64,000 bases of DNA from Chitinophagaceae bacterium (GCA_016719165.1 JADKAJ010000005.1:62001-126000), one strand, 5' to 3'. Numbered from the stretch's first letter, positions 27,801 to 37,313 are shown. Notes: generated by a model not told the origin, from the sequence alone. A program made the numbers and translations.

Positions 27801-28181
27801 ACCCAGGTGGTGAATATAGATGGAGTAGGTTCATACCAGGCAACCGTAACGGATGTGAATGGTTGTGTGGCCAGTTCTAATACCCTGGTGATCGGATCAG
27901 AAGCGTCAGATAAGTTATGGATCTATCCGAACCCGACCACGGGAGCCTTCCAGGTAAGATTGTATTATGAGGGAGGTTTGGCAGAGAAGAGAGTGGTAAG
28001 TATTTACAATCCATTGGGTCAGTTGATCACCAGCCGTGAGTTTACACTGGTATCAGGCACAGCGCCATATATGCGTATGGACTTTGACCTGGGTGGAGTA
28101 AAAGCGAAAGGCACTTATGTGGTGAAAGTCGCCAATATGTTTACGGGCAAAGTGGTATCAGGCCTTGTACTGGTACAGTAA
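24831..28181 (+). CDS. Giant T9SS surface/adhesin-like protein, intact copy
   Basis: 1116 residues from the ATG at 24831, where a signal peptide begins (MQSKFTLKKKMF ... STAQ); ten codons upstream are out. Modules in order: choice-of-anchor J type beta-sandwich (about 39-220), Ig-like domain (224-313), GEVED domain (317-458; AVWIDYNKNGQFE, GETEDYNV), Ig-like domain (460-560), a second anchor-J domain (589-780) that repeats the first (GTTGWFQGSSATFPSQSG / GSTGWFQGNSGVFPSQAG), a linker and Ig-like domain (847-940), a further beta module, and a type A T9SS sorting domain (1025-1115; SDKLWIYPNPTTGAFQVRLY). Likely surface-anchored adhesin or matrix protein. Almost identical 3' part in the next gene. 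Confidence 0.88.
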   Translation: MQSKFTLKKKMFLLTRIFAMALIFLSLSKISTAQVLYSEGFTDITALPGWANQNLSSPVGSTGWFQGNSGVFPSQAGAATAYIGANFNNTTGANTISNWLFMPNISIKNGDQFTFYTRVPTGGAAFPDRLQVRMSLNGASTNAGATATSVGDFTNLLLDINPTYGAAYPETWQQFTVIISGVPAPTSGRLAFRYFVENGGPSGANSNYIGIDEVVYTAIGACSGTPAPGATNSTANPVCPGINFTLSLATPGSGVTYQWQSSPDGTTWANITGANNATLTTSQTVATYYRCNVTCGANTGISTALQVNMAAPSACYCTPAATTCTLDDEILNVRLGTLNNPSSGCSGAGYTYYSAVAAPDVFIGAPNPMSVSVGPGGTEHVAVWIDYNKNGQFETTEFTALGSGNGSTVNGAVAVPASALTGTTRMRVRVRWSTALKGTQACIGGFFGETEDYNVNLIPCVPATITSAPTSVSIVCGANASFTVAAAGSLPTYSWQFRTSSSGIWQTVTNSGIYSGATTATLSLTNIPQTYSGYQYRALVTGACSAVDFTSPPATLTVNAIVPTVTPASATICAGSVQQLTLTNTLGNTDLINEGFNSITPLPAGWFTQNNSSPVGTTGWFQGSSATFPSQSGVPTAYIAANFNNTTGNNTISNWLLTPAVSIKNGDVLKFYTRTVSAPAFADRLEVRMSTSGASTNVGATNTSVGDFTNLLLTVNPTLITTGAGSYPNTWTQFTATVSGVTGTVTGRFAFRYFVTSGGPGGANSDYIGIDEVVYTSTGGSAQGVWSGPAGTIFTDNLGTVPYVSGTPITTVYVKPTATTNNYTVNFTTLTPCTSATTTVPVNVSNPATGLAVTPSTRAVCLGGSTTFVASTIGGNPIAYQWQVSTDGGLTYNNITGATSSTLTVSSVTQSMSGNRYRFVVTSAPCTPAVTSTAFGTLTVNPLPTVTLSSPVVNLVPGRTTTITGTSTPAAAAGGWSWTLNGSALSGTTNTQVVNIDGVGSYQATVTDVNGCVASSNTLVIGSEASDKLWIYPNPTTGAFQVRLYYEGGLAEKRVVSIYNPLGQLITSREFTLVSGTAPYMRMDFDLGGVKAKGTYVVKVANMFTGKVVSGLVLVQ

Positions 28182-28257
28182 GAGAAGAGGAAGTAAGACA
28201 AACAGAGTCACTCACTCTATACAAAGCCCTCCGCTAATCACGGAGGGCTTTTTTTAT
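26217..28257 (+). repeat. Long direct repeat, copy A (partner 29898-31937)
   Basis: About 2.04 kb nearly identical to 29898-31937 at an offset of 3681, then 3680 after the 1-bp deletion. It covers the 3' part of both adhesin genes plus their terminators. Between about 26461 and 27383 I found no difference except the deletion; scattered, mostly silent changes lie on both sides. Confidence 0.9.
28224..28257 (+). terminator. Terminator of adhesin copy 1
   Basis: AAGCCCTCCG / CGGAGGGCTT with loop CTAATCA and a T-run. The same hairpin with loop CTAACCA follows copy 2, so it belongs to the duplicated unit. Confidence 0.92.
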
Positions 28258-28361
28258 GGCATGGATACAGTTTTTTTAATAGCAAAAAAATACTACCTTC
28301 CGTTTGGATTATGGACTTTCTCCCTTCCCGGGGAGTGCTTATCAACCAAAAAACTGTTTAT

Positions 28362-31300
28362 ATGCAATCAAAATTTACGCTTAAAAAAGAGTGGAGAAAT
28401 GTATTTGGGCTTTCTCCTCTTATTCTCGTTTTGTTTTTTCTGTTTTCAGGGAAAATAAATGCCCAGCAATATGTCAATGGTAACTTAAGTACCGGAGCAA
28501 CTACAAACAGTGGTGTAGCTGCACCTGCCGGAACTACCTGGAGTGAGTGCCAGAATCCTACCGGCAATACTACCATTGCAAATACCAATGCCGGGTATGG
28601 AGCCCAGATTACAGCTAATAATGCTGTGGCAGATGACTTTACAGTCCCTGCCGGACCATCATGGAATCTTACAAAAATCACAGTATATGCCTACTCAACC
28701 GGCGCTGCTGCAGGTCCTTCTCCTTTCAATGATTTGAGGATAAGAATTCATAACAGTAGTCCTTTGGCTGGTCCCACTACAATTGTATTCGGTGACCTTA
28801 CTACAAACAGGTTGAGTGCATCTTCCAATGCAAATATGTACCGGATATTCAATACCGTAGTAGCTCCTGCTACTGCACCTGGTACCACAAGAATTATCTG
28901 GAGGTTGGAAGCTAATGTTGCAGTTACTTTAGCTCCGGGTACTTATTGGCTCGAGTATCAGACTGGAACAGCTTTAGCATCAAACTTCACACCTAATAGT
29001 GCACCAATAGGTGTAAGGACAGTGGCAGGTTATAATGCCATACAAAGAATTGGTACTGCTTGGGCAGCCCTGGTAGATAATGGTCAGGGACCTGCATCGC
29101 CAGCTCCTGTTCCGGTAGATTTTCCATTTATTATAGATTACTCTACAGGTGCATGTTCAGGCACACCAGCACCTGGTAATACATTGTCAACAGCAGCAAC
29201 GGTATGTCCGTCTATCAACTTTACGTTATCGCTTCAGAACGCCACACCGGGATCAGGTGTAACTTATCAGTGGCAATCATCACCGGATGGTACTACCTGG
29301 ACAAATATTGCCGGTGCGACCAATTCAACCTATACAAGTACATTGACAGCTACTACACAATATCGTTGTAATGTTACTTGCTCAGGTAATACAGGAACTT
29401 CAACTCCTGTTACAGTGACCTTGACGCCGCCATCAAACTGTTATTGTACGCCACCGGCCACGGATTGTTCCGATGATGATGAGATCATAAGAGTTCGTAT
29501 CAGTACACTGGATAATTCATCCGGATGTAGTGCACCTTCGGGGTATGCAAATTATACGACCACAGTGGCGGCTCCAACGGTTTACTCTGGTGCTGCTAAT
29601 CCAATAACTGTTAACCTGCAGGGTATTTGGTCAAAAGGCGTAGCGGTTTGGATCGATTATAACCAGAATGGCCAGTTTGAAGCCACAGAGTTTACATCAA
29701 TTGGAACAGGCCCGGGAACAACATCACAATTTACAGCCAATATTAGTATACCAACTACGGCTTTGAATGGTACTACCCGCATGAGGGTAAGGACCAGGTT
29801 TGGAGCTACAGCATGGTTACCAACCGCAGCTTGTACCAACCCATCCGGCTTTGGAGAAACAGAAGATTATAATGTGACGATAGCGCCATGTGTACCAGCT
29901 ACGATTACAAGTGCACCCACAAGTGTATCGATCGTATGTGGTGCCAATACAAGCTTTACGGTAGCGGCTGCAGGAACTTTACCAACTTATTCCTGGCAGT
30001 TCCGTACAAGTGCATCCGGTATCTGGCAGACCTTAACCAATGGTGGTATTTACAGTGGTGCTACTACAGCCACCCTGAGTCTGACCAATATACCACAGAC
30101 CTATAGCGGATACCAGTACCGTGCTTTGGTAACGGGTGGATGTTCTGCAGTAGACTTCACTTCACCGCCAGCAACACTTACTGTAAATGCAATAGTACCT
30201 ACTGTTACACCGGCTTCTGCTACAATATGTGCTGGTTCAGTTCAACAATTGACCCTGACCAACACATTGGGTAATACGGATCTTATCAATGAAGGATTCA
30301 ATAGTATTACACCATTGCCTGCTGGTTGGTTTACTCAAAACAACAGTAGCCCTGTTGGTACAACTGGTTGGTTCCAGGAAGTTCAGCCACATTCCCGTCT
30401 CAGAGCGGTGTACCTACAGCATATATTGCTGCTAACTTTAATAATACAACGGGTAATAATACAATCAGCAACTGGTTGCTTACACCTGCTGTAAGTATTA
30501 AAAATGGTGATGTGCTGAAATTCTATACCCGTACAGTGAGTGCACCTGCTTTTGCTGACAGGCTTGAAGTAAGAATGAGTACTAGTGGTGCAAGTACAAA
30601 CGTAGGGGCTACCAATACGAGTGTGGGAGACTTTACTAATTTGTTGTTAACCGTTAACCCAACACTGATAACAACTGGGGCAGGAAGCTATCCTAATACA
30701 TGGACACAATTTACAGCAACGGTATCAGGTGTAACAGGAACAGTAACAGGACGCTTTGCATTCCGCTATTTTGTTACTAGTGGCGGTCCTGGTGGTGCTA
30801 ATTCCGACTACATAGGTATTGACGAAGTGGTATATACCTCAACAGGTGGTTCAGCTCAAGGTGTATGGAGTGGTCCTGCCGGCACTATCTTTACTGATAA
30901 CCTCGGTACAGTACCATATGTGAGCGGTACACCAATCACAACAGTGTATGTGAAACCAACAGCGACTACCAATAATTATACAGTAAACTTTACCACACTG
31001 ACACCATGTACATCAGCAACGACAACAGTACCGGTGAATGTGAGCAATCCTGCGACAGGTCTTGTGGTAACACCGTCAACCCGTGCAGTATGTTTGGGTG
31101 GCAGTACTACGTTTGTAGCCTCAACCACCGGTGGTAACCCGATAGCTTACCAGTGGCAGGTGAGCACAGACGGAGGTCTTACCTATAATAATATCACAGG
31201 AGCAACTTCATCAACCCTTACAGTAAGCAGTGTTACCCAGTCAATGAGTGGAAACCGTTACCGTTTTGTAGTAACGTCAGCTCCATGTACACCGGCTGTA

Positions 31301-31861
31301 ACTTCAACTGCCTTTGGCACACTGACGGTAAATCCGTTACCAACGGTGACCTTGTCATCACCTGTGGTGAACCTGGTACCGGGCCGTACGACGACCATAA
31401 CTGGTACAAGTACACCGGCCGCAGCAGCAGGTGGCTGGTCATGGACATTGAATGGTTCTGCCCTGTCCGGCACAACGAATAGCCAGGTGGTGAATATAGA
31501 TGGAGTAGGTTCATACCAGGCAACTGTAACGGATGTGAATGGTTGTGTGGCCAGTTCTAATACCCTGGTGATCGGATCAGAGGCGTCAGATAAGTTGTGG
31601 ATCTATCCGAACCCGACCACGGGAGCCTTCCAGGTAAGATTGTATTATGAGGGAGGTTTGGCAGAGAAGAGAGTGGTAAGTATTTACAATCCATTGGGCC
31701 AGTTGATCACCAGCCGTGAGTTTACACTGGTATCAGGCACAGCGCCATATATGCGTATGGACTTTGACCTGGGTGGAGTAAAAGCGAAAGGCACTTATGT
31801 GGTGAAAGTCGCCAATATGTTTACGGGCAAAGTGGTATCAGGCCTTGTACTGGTACAGTAA
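28362..31861 (+). pseudogene. Giant T9SS surface/adhesin-like gene, copy 2, interrupted by a 1-bp deletion
   Basis: Start at the ATG at 28362, giving the same signal-peptide opening as copy 1 (MQSKFTLKK). The N-terminal module (about residues 40-270; QQYVNGNLSTGATTNSG...) differs from copy 1 and is not recognised. Then come an Ig-like domain, a GEVED domain, and from about 29895 the same modules as copy 1 through the T9SS sorting domain. At 30377-30378 the sequence reads CCAGGAAG where copy 1 has CCAGGGAAG (26696-26698). The missing G shifts the frame: the first part ends at 30494 and the rest is open in another frame to 31861. With the G restored it would be 1166 residues. Either a real lesion or an assembly error in a repeat; as read, the product lacks its sorting domain. 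Confidence 0.85.
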
Positions 31862-31937
31862 GAGAAGAGGAAGTAAAACAAACAGAGTCACACACTCTAT
31901 ACAAAGCCCTCCGCTAACCACGGAGGGCTTTTTTTTA
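29898..31937 (+). repeat. Long direct repeat, copy B (partner 26217-28257)
   Basis: Second copy of the 2.04-kb repeat described for 26217-28257, with the single-base deletion at 30377-30378. Confidence 0.9.
31904..31937 (+). terminator. Terminator of adhesin copy 2
   Basis: AAGCCCTCCG / CGGAGGGCTT with loop CTAACCA and a run of eight T. Confidence 0.92.
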
Positions 31938-32018
31938 TTTACTGTTGAAAACAAATTTTAGTTAGTAATAAAGTAAAAGAAGAAGCAGGAAAAGAAAAGT
32001 TGCTTTCTCAAAAGCCGG

Positions 32019-32146
32019 TTTGATTGCCAATATTTCGATAAACTCAATATGACAATCAAACCGATAGCTATCGGGATATCGAAATATTGGCAATCAAAAC
32101 GATAGCCTTCGGCAAGCTCCCACGACATTCGTCGGGGCAGGCAGGC
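32019..32146. repeat. Composite inverted/direct repeat (REP- or MITE-like)
   Basis: Arms TTTGATTGCCAATATTTCGATA (32019-32040, given in two parts: TTTGATTGCC and AATATTTCGATA) and its perfect reverse complement at 32077-32098, 22 bases each, flank a 36-base spacer. The spacer ends in the palindrome CCGATAGCTATCGG (32061-32074). CAATCAAACCGATAGC (32053-32068) is repeated directly as CAATCAAAACGATAGC (32091-32106). A CGAC-ATTC-GTCG hairpin lies just to the right. The region 31938-32188 holds no gene; the element fills most of it. Confidence 0.8.
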
Positions 32147-32188
32147 TGACATACCATTTTAGACAACCTCTTTAATTTTCTAAACTGA

Positions 32189-32587
32189 TTATTTTGTCGC
32201 TGGTATTTTAAACGGCTTAGCAGGATTGGGGATGATTCCCGGACGATTTTGGAGTACTATTGTTGTGCTGGTACCCGCATTTGGCATAATATTATACAAA
32301 TTCATATCCGGCACTACACAGGGCATATTATCTGTTGGCAGACTATACAATTTATCCCCGTTTGGTAAAATATGAGATAAAACGCCGGTATAACTTTTAT
32401 TTACCGGATCTTTTTCTGGTACAGATTTATAATTATTAAAATTATCCGGTAGCAGAAGCCTGTGGTTTTTTCCGGTTCTTTCAATTGATTTTTTCTGCAG
32501 GTGCTTTTCAATATCAAAAAGGTCTTTTTGCTGGGCAGCAACTGCATAGCCGCCTATTAAACCTAATAGAAGAAGTATCCTTTTCAT
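32189..32587 (-). CDS. Small secreted protein, function unknown
   Basis: 132 residues. Signal peptide MKRILLLLGLIGGYAVAAQQ, then a polar, proline- and asparagine-rich protein with one pair of motif-like phrases (YKSVPEKDPVNKSYTG, NGDKLYSLPTDNMPCVVPD) and a single cysteine. The family is not recognised. It lies 28 bases after the pgi stop-to-start boundary on the same strand (pgi starts upstream), so it is probably the last gene of the aldolase-pgi transcript. Confidence 0.65.
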   Translation of the reverse strand: MKRILLLLGLIGGYAVAAQQKDLFDIEKHLQKKSIERTGKNHRLLLPDNFNNYKSVPEKDPVNKSYTGVLSHILPNGDKLYSLPTDNMPCVVPDMNLYNIMPNAGTSTTIVLQNRPGIIPNPAKPFKIPATK

Positions 32588-32615
32588 AAAACAGGTTTGT
32601 ACATTGAAAGTACAA

Positions 32616-34268
32616 TTATTTTTTCATCTGTTTCCATGCATTGATCAGTCCGTTAGTTGATGAATCATGGTTATTGACTGGTTCATTAGTCTGCAGTTCG
32701 GGTAAAATTTTATTGGCAAGCTTCTTGCCCAATTCAACACCCCATTGGTCAAAGCTGTAGATATTCCAGATAACGCCCTGTACAAATATTTTGTGCTCAT
32801 ACAAAGCTACCAATTGCCCTAATGTGTAAGGGGTCAGTTTTTTTATCAAAAATGAATTGGTAGGCCTGTTGCCTTTAAAGATTTTATAAGGAAGTAATTT
32901 GACAATGTCTTCTGCATTTAATCCCTGTTTTTCTAATTCCTTTTCTGCTTCATCTTCTGTTTTGCCATTCATCAATGCTTCTGTTTGTGCAAAAAAATTA
33001 CTCAGCAATTTTACATGATGATCTCCAAGAGGATTATGGGATTGTGCTGGTGCAATGAAGTCACAGGGAATAAAAGGAGTGCCCTGGTGGATCAGCTGAT
33101 AAAAAGCATGTTGTCCGTTTGTACCAGGTTCTCCCCAAATAACAGGACCGGTGGCATACTCTACGGGCTCTCCATTTCTGTCAACACTTTTACCGTTGCT
33201 TTCCATATTGCCCTGCTGAAAATAAGCGGCAAACCGATGCAGGTATTGGTCATATGGAAGAATAGCCTCGCTTTGTGAACCAAAGAAATTGGTATACCAT
33301 AAACCAATTAAGGCCATCAATACCGGGATGTTCTTTTCAAATGGAGCTTCTATCAAATGGTTATCAATTTTATGGGCACCTTTTAACAGTTGTTCAAAAT
33401 TTTTATAGCCAATGGTCAGGGCTATGGATAAACCGATAGCACTCCAGAGAGAATAGCGGCCGCCTACCCAATCCCAGAATTCAAACATGTTTTTACTGTC
33501 AATCCCAAAATTGACAACTTCTTTTTCATTGGTACTCAGCGCAACAAAATGTTTGGCAATGTGTTTTTCGTTCTTTGCTTTTTTCAGGAACCACTCCCTT
33601 GCTGTATGAGCATTGGTCATTGTTTCCTGGGTAGTGAATGTTTTGGACGCAATGAGAAATAATGTTCTTTCCGGATTAACTTTTTTTAGTGTTTCGGCAA
33701 TATGTGTACCATCGACATTAGAGACAAAATAGGTTCGGATATCATCCACCCAATATGGTTTCAAAGCTTCGGTTATCATTAATGGGCCGAGGTCACTTCC
33801 GCCAATACCAATATTGACGATGTATTTTATCTTTTTATTGGTGTAACCCCTGTGCTTACCACTATGTATCGCAGTGCAAAAAGCTTTCATTTTACGGAGT
33901 ACTTTTTTTACCTCCGGCATCACATTATTGCCTTGTGCATATACAGGGCGATTGGAAAAATTACGTAATGCTACATGCAGTACTGCTCTTTTTTCCGTTT
34001 CATTGATCGCCTCGCCATTAAACATAGCATTGATCGCTTCTTTCACTTTGCACTCTTCAGTTAACTGCAGCAGTAATTGTTTTGTTTTGCCGGTAATTAA
34101 ATTTTTTGAGTAGTCAAATACCAGTTCGTCTGTACACAATGAATATTTTTTGAAACGGTCTGGATCGGTTTTAAACAGCTCTTTCAGCTGGACAGTTTTT
34201 ATTTCTGTAAAATGCTGTTGGAGAAGATGCCAGGCGCTGGTAGTAGTGGGATTGATTTTGGGTAACAT
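32616..34268 (-). CDS. pgi: Glucose-6-phosphate isomerase
   Basis: 550 residues, the length of the long E. coli/eukaryote-type enzyme. It interconverts glucose 6-phosphate and fructose 6-phosphate in the cytosol. Signature segments: IVNIGIGGSDLGPLMI, WVGGRYSLWSAIGL, and catalytic regions known from E. coli: GNMESNGKSVDRNG (base Glu), GQHAFYQLIHQGT (His) and QWGVELGKKLANKI (Lys). The start ATG lies 12 bases after the stop of the threonine aldolase gene, so they form an operon. Confidence 0.97.
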   Translation of the reverse strand: MLPKINPTTTSAWHLLQQHFTEIKTVQLKELFKTDPDRFKKYSLCTDELVFDYSKNLITGKTKQLLLQLTEECKVKEAINAMFNGEAINETEKRAVLHVALRNFSNRPVYAQGNNVMPEVKKVLRKMKAFCTAIHSGKHRGYTNKKIKYIVNIGIGGSDLGPLMITEALKPYWVDDIRTYFVSNVDGTHIAETLKKVNPERTLFLIASKTFTTQETMTNAHTAREWFLKKAKNEKHIAKHFVALSTNEKEVVNFGIDSKNMFEFWDWVGGRYSLWSAIGLSIALTIGYKNFEQLLKGAHKIDNHLIEAPFEKNIPVLMALIGLWYTNFFGSQSEAILPYDQYLHRFAAYFQQGNMESNGKSVDRNGEPVEYATGPVIWGEPGTNGQHAFYQLIHQGTPFIPCDFIAPAQSHNPLGDHHVKLLSNFFAQTEALMNGKTEDEAEKELEKQGLNAEDIVKLLPYKIFKGNRPTNSFLIKKLTPYTLGQLVALYEHKIFVQGVIWNIYSFDQWGVELGKKLANKILPELQTNEPVNNHDSSTNGLINAWKQMKK

Positions 34269-34280
34269 AAGTTGAAAATG

Positions 34281-35297
34281 CTATAGTTGATTAAAGACCT
34301 CAATGGTTTTTTGTATCATTTCTTTGCTGATATCCAGGTGTGTAACCAGTCTTACCCGTACAGGTGAAATTGCGTAACCTAAAATATCATATTCCTTAAG
34401 TTTTGCCACCAGTTGAGGTGCAGAGATGGTGTTAGTAAGTTCAAATATGATAATATTGGTCTCAACCGGCAACATCATTTTTATAAAATCCTTTTTTGAA
34501 ATTGCATCGGCGATCAGGGCTGCATGAAGATGATCCTCTGATAGCCGGTTAATATTATTATGCAAAGCATAGATGCCAGCCGCAGCTATGAATCCTGCCT
34601 GCCGCATACCACCGCCAAACACTTTTCTTATACGCCTTGCTTTTTTAATGAAATCTTTTTTGCCAAGCAGCAGGCTTCCAACCGGGCATCCAAGACTCTT
34701 GCTCAGGCAAATCGAAATACTGTCAAAGGCTTCACCATATTGTTTTGGACTTTCTTTTTTTGCCACCAGTGCATTCCACAGTCTTGCCCCATCCAGGTGG
34801 AAAGCAAGATTTTTTTCTTTGCATAATGACTGGATTTTTAATATTTCTGAAAATTCATAACAACTGCCACCACCACGGTTAGATGTATTCTCCAGTGAAA
34901 CGAGGCTGCTATGTGCCCTGTGCGGATCGTCGGGTTGAATGGCTGCTAATATTTGTTCAGCAGTTATTCTTCCGCGGTCACCATATAGTAGTTTAACCGA
35001 TGCGCCGGAATTAAATGCAATGCCGCCTCCCTCATATTGGTACACATGGGAGCTTTCATCACAAATCACTTCATCACCTGGTTGTGTATGACACTTAATA
35101 GCGATCTGGTTTGTCATTGTGCCGGAAGGACAAAACAGGGCTGCTTCCATTCCAAACATGCCGGCTGCTAAATGCTCCAGTTCATTGATGGAAGTATCTT
35201 CACCAAACACATCGTCGCCTACTTTGGCTTTCATCATTGTGTCCAGCATGGCCGGGGAAGGTTTGGTAACAGTATCAGACCGGAAGTCAATAATCAT
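34281..35297 (-). CDS. ltaE: Low-specificity L-threonine aldolase
   Basis: 338 residues, PLP-dependent fold type I. It splits L-threonine or L-allo-threonine to glycine and acetaldehyde. Motifs: FRSDTVTKPS at the N-terminus, GDDVFGEDTSINELE, LFCPSGTMTNQIA, HLDGARLWNA (cofactor Asp), and the Schiff-base lysine Lys200 in SICLSKSLGCPVGS. It heads a run aldolase-pgi-small secreted protein with 12- and 28-base gaps. The divergent sensor kinase gene starts about 100 bases away. Confidence 0.93.
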   Translation of the reverse strand: MIIDFRSDTVTKPSPAMLDTMMKAKVGDDVFGEDTSINELEHLAAGMFGMEAALFCPSGTMTNQIAIKCHTQPGDEVICDESSHVYQYEGGGIAFNSGASVKLLYGDRGRITAEQILAAIQPDDPHRAHSSLVSLENTSNRGGGSCYEFSEILKIQSLCKEKNLAFHLDGARLWNALVAKKESPKQYGEAFDSISICLSKSLGCPVGSLLLGKKDFIKKARRIRKVFGGGMRQAGFIAAAGIYALHNNINRLSEDHLHAALIADAISKKDFIKMMLPVETNIIIFELTNTISAPQLVAKLKEYDILGYAISPVRVRLVTHLDISKEMIQKTIEVFNQL

Positions 35298-35398
35298 ACC
35301 TTAATTTTCCTGCAATATACTCCGTTCACTCCTGAAATCAGGCATTTGGCGAACATCCGTACTGCCTTCATTTTACTTTTCTTATTTTGGCATTTTGT

Positions 35399-36565
35399 AT
35401 GAAGGAACCTACAACACTTGAATATATTATACTCATTTTTTCGTGCCTGTTATTTGCGCTGGCAGGTCTTTACATTTTAACAAACTTTACCAGGCTTTTT
35501 AAACAATCGGTCAGGAATGAGTTGTTGAGAAAGAATATTGTGGCATGGCTGGCCATTTTTTGTATTTCAACCGCAATGCTGCCGATGAGCGGAGGGTTTC
35601 TTTATATGCTGGCTAAATGGGGTTGGTGGTGGTCAGTTATTGGCCAATTTATTTCTACTACAGCTACAACCCTTGTGGTGTACAACACCGTAAGGTTTAT
35701 AGCAGAAAATAGCAGGTTTAAGAAACTACCGTTTATTCAGCATAATGCCCTAATCGTTTTTTCTTTAATTGTAACTACTGTTGCCATTAATATTCCGTTT
35801 GGTTATATACTTTACGGGAGCGAAACATCTTACCTGAAGTATATTATCATTAACAGTATTTACCTTGCAGGTGCGACAGGATTGATATATGCAGTGATCA
35901 GTTACCTTGATATTGAGCGAAAAAGAAAGTTTGATGCGAAAGAACTTGAACTGAGCCGTATGAGTGAATTAAAGGCTAAAGCAGAATTGGATGCACTGCA
36001 CTCTAAAGTAAATCCGCATTTTTTATATAATGCCCTGAATTCAATTGCCGATCTTTCAATGACGGATGGTAAGAAGGCAAGAAAAATGACAATAGCTCTC
36101 GCAGATCTTTTCCGTTATAGCATCAATTACAGTCAGAATAATTATTCCACCATCAATGATGAGATGGCTATGACTGAAGTCTATATGCAGATCGAAAAGA
36201 TCAGGTTTGAAGATCAGCTGACATATTCAGTATATGTGGAACCTGCTACTGCACATTACCTGATCCCCCGGTTTATTCTCCAGCCATTAGCGGAGAATGC
36301 CGTTAAACACGGATTGAAAGCAACGGGTAAACTGACAGAGATTTTCCTGGAAGTCAGGAGAAAAGATAACGGCGTAATCATCAATATCGCTGACAATGGC
36401 CCGCCCTTTCCGGACGAACTGGTACCAGGGTATGGCGTTAAAAGTGTTTTTGATAAGCTGGACCTTCTTTTTCCCGGGCAATATGAGATCCATTTCAGTA
36501 ACGTACCCCGAAAACAGGTGTCGATCCAAATTAATAAACTGTTGAAAAATGAACCAGGTCTTTAA
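35399..36565 (+). CDS. LytS-type sensor histidine kinase
   Basis: 388 residues from the ATG at 35399 (the frame can be extended four codons to a TTG). Four hydrophobic segments in the first 170 residues form a membrane domain without a large periplasmic loop, then a short coiled coil and the His_kinase domain of the LytS/YehU family: phospho-acceptor His207 in NPHFLYNALNS, and the ATPase part with PRFILQPLAENAVKHG and GVIINIADNGPPF. The last 17 bases overlap the response regulator gene, so the two are translationally coupled and work as a pair. Confidence 0.93.
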   Translation: MKEPTTLEYIILIFSCLLFALAGLYILTNFTRLFKQSVRNELLRKNIVAWLAIFCISTAMLPMSGGFLYMLAKWGWWWSVIGQFISTTATTLVVYNTVRFIAENSRFKKLPFIQHNALIVFSLIVTTVAINIPFGYILYGSETSYLKYIIINSIYLAGATGLIYAVISYLDIERKRKFDAKELELSRMSELKAKAELDALHSKVNPHFLYNALNSIADLSMTDGKKARKMTIALADLFRYSINYSQNNYSTINDEMAMTEVYMQIEKIRFEDQLTYSVYVEPATAHYLIPRFILQPLAENAVKHGLKATGKLTEIFLEVRRKDNGVIINIADNGPPFPDELVPGYGVKSVFDKLDLLFPGQYEIHFSNVPRKQVSIQINKLLKNEPGL

Positions 36566-37313
36566 AGCTATTGTAATAGATGATGAACCTGCAGCCCGCA
36601 GGATAATGAAAAGCCTGTTGTCGGCGTATGCTGATACTGTTTCAGTGATTGAAGAAGCCGGTAATGGGAGAGAGGCTATTGAAAAAATTGAAGCGCTGAA
36701 GCCGGATCTGATCTTTTTGGATATACAAATGCCAGACCTGACAGGCTTTGAAGTGATAGAACGGCTTACACATAAGCCAAACATTATTTTTACAACGGCA
36801 TATGAACAATATGCAATCAAAGCATTCGAAACATTTTCGATAGATTATCTTTTAAAGCCTGTCAGGGAAGAAAGGTTAGCGCAAAGCATTCAAAAACTGA
36901 AAAGCTTTGGAAGAATTTCCAACACGATTGATGTATCCGGCCTTCAGGAAATTATCCGGCAGTTCCAAGCTCCGCAAAAGGCAACTGCCTTGCCCATCAA
37001 AACCGGTGACAGGATCATTCTTCTGCGCTTTGAAAGTATCGCTTATATGGAAGCACAGGATAAATATGTTTACATTTTTACTGTTGATGGAACAAAATAC
37101 CTGACTGACAATTCTCTTACTGCACTATCCGAAAAATTGCCCCCACAGTTTTATCGCATTCAAAAATCATATATTATAAATAAGGACAGGATCAGGGAAA
37201 TGCATCGTCACTTCAACGGTCGTTATCTGTTTGTAATGGATGATAAAGTGGGCAGCCGGCTTACCTCAGGCCGCACTTATCATGATCTGATTAGATCAGA
37301 TTTTGGTTTATAA
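36549..37313 (+). CDS. LytTR-family response regulator
   Basis: 254 residues. Receiver domain (residues 5-120) with acidic pocket IDDE (11-13), phospho-acceptor Asp58 in LIFLDIQMPD, and conserved Lys in YLLKPV. A C-terminal LytTR DNA-binding domain (about 150-250) has RIILLRFESIAYMEAQDKYVY and FYRIQKSYIINKDRI. LytTR domains bind paired short direct repeats upstream of target promoters. Partner of the kinase it overlaps by 17 bases. The two outer-membrane receptor genes downstream are plausible targets (inference only). Confidence 0.94.
   Translation: MNQVFKAIVIDDEPAARRIMKSLLSAYADTVSVIEEAGNGREAIEKIEALKPDLIFLDIQMPDLTGFEVIERLTHKPNIIFTTAYEQYAIKAFETFSIDYLLKPVREERLAQSIQKLKSFGRISNTIDVSGLQEIIRQFQAPQKATALPIKTGDRIILLRFESIAYMEAQDKYVYIFTVDGTKYLTDNSLTALSEKLPPQFYRIQKSYIINKDRIREMHRHFNGRYLFVMDDKVGSRLTSGRTYHDLIRSDFGL

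Noticed and set aside
27553..27843. Antisense frames of 96 and 71 residues inside the adhesin repeats (also 31233-31523)
   Set aside because: They exist in both copies only because the coding strand is repeated; no start signals or known domains.
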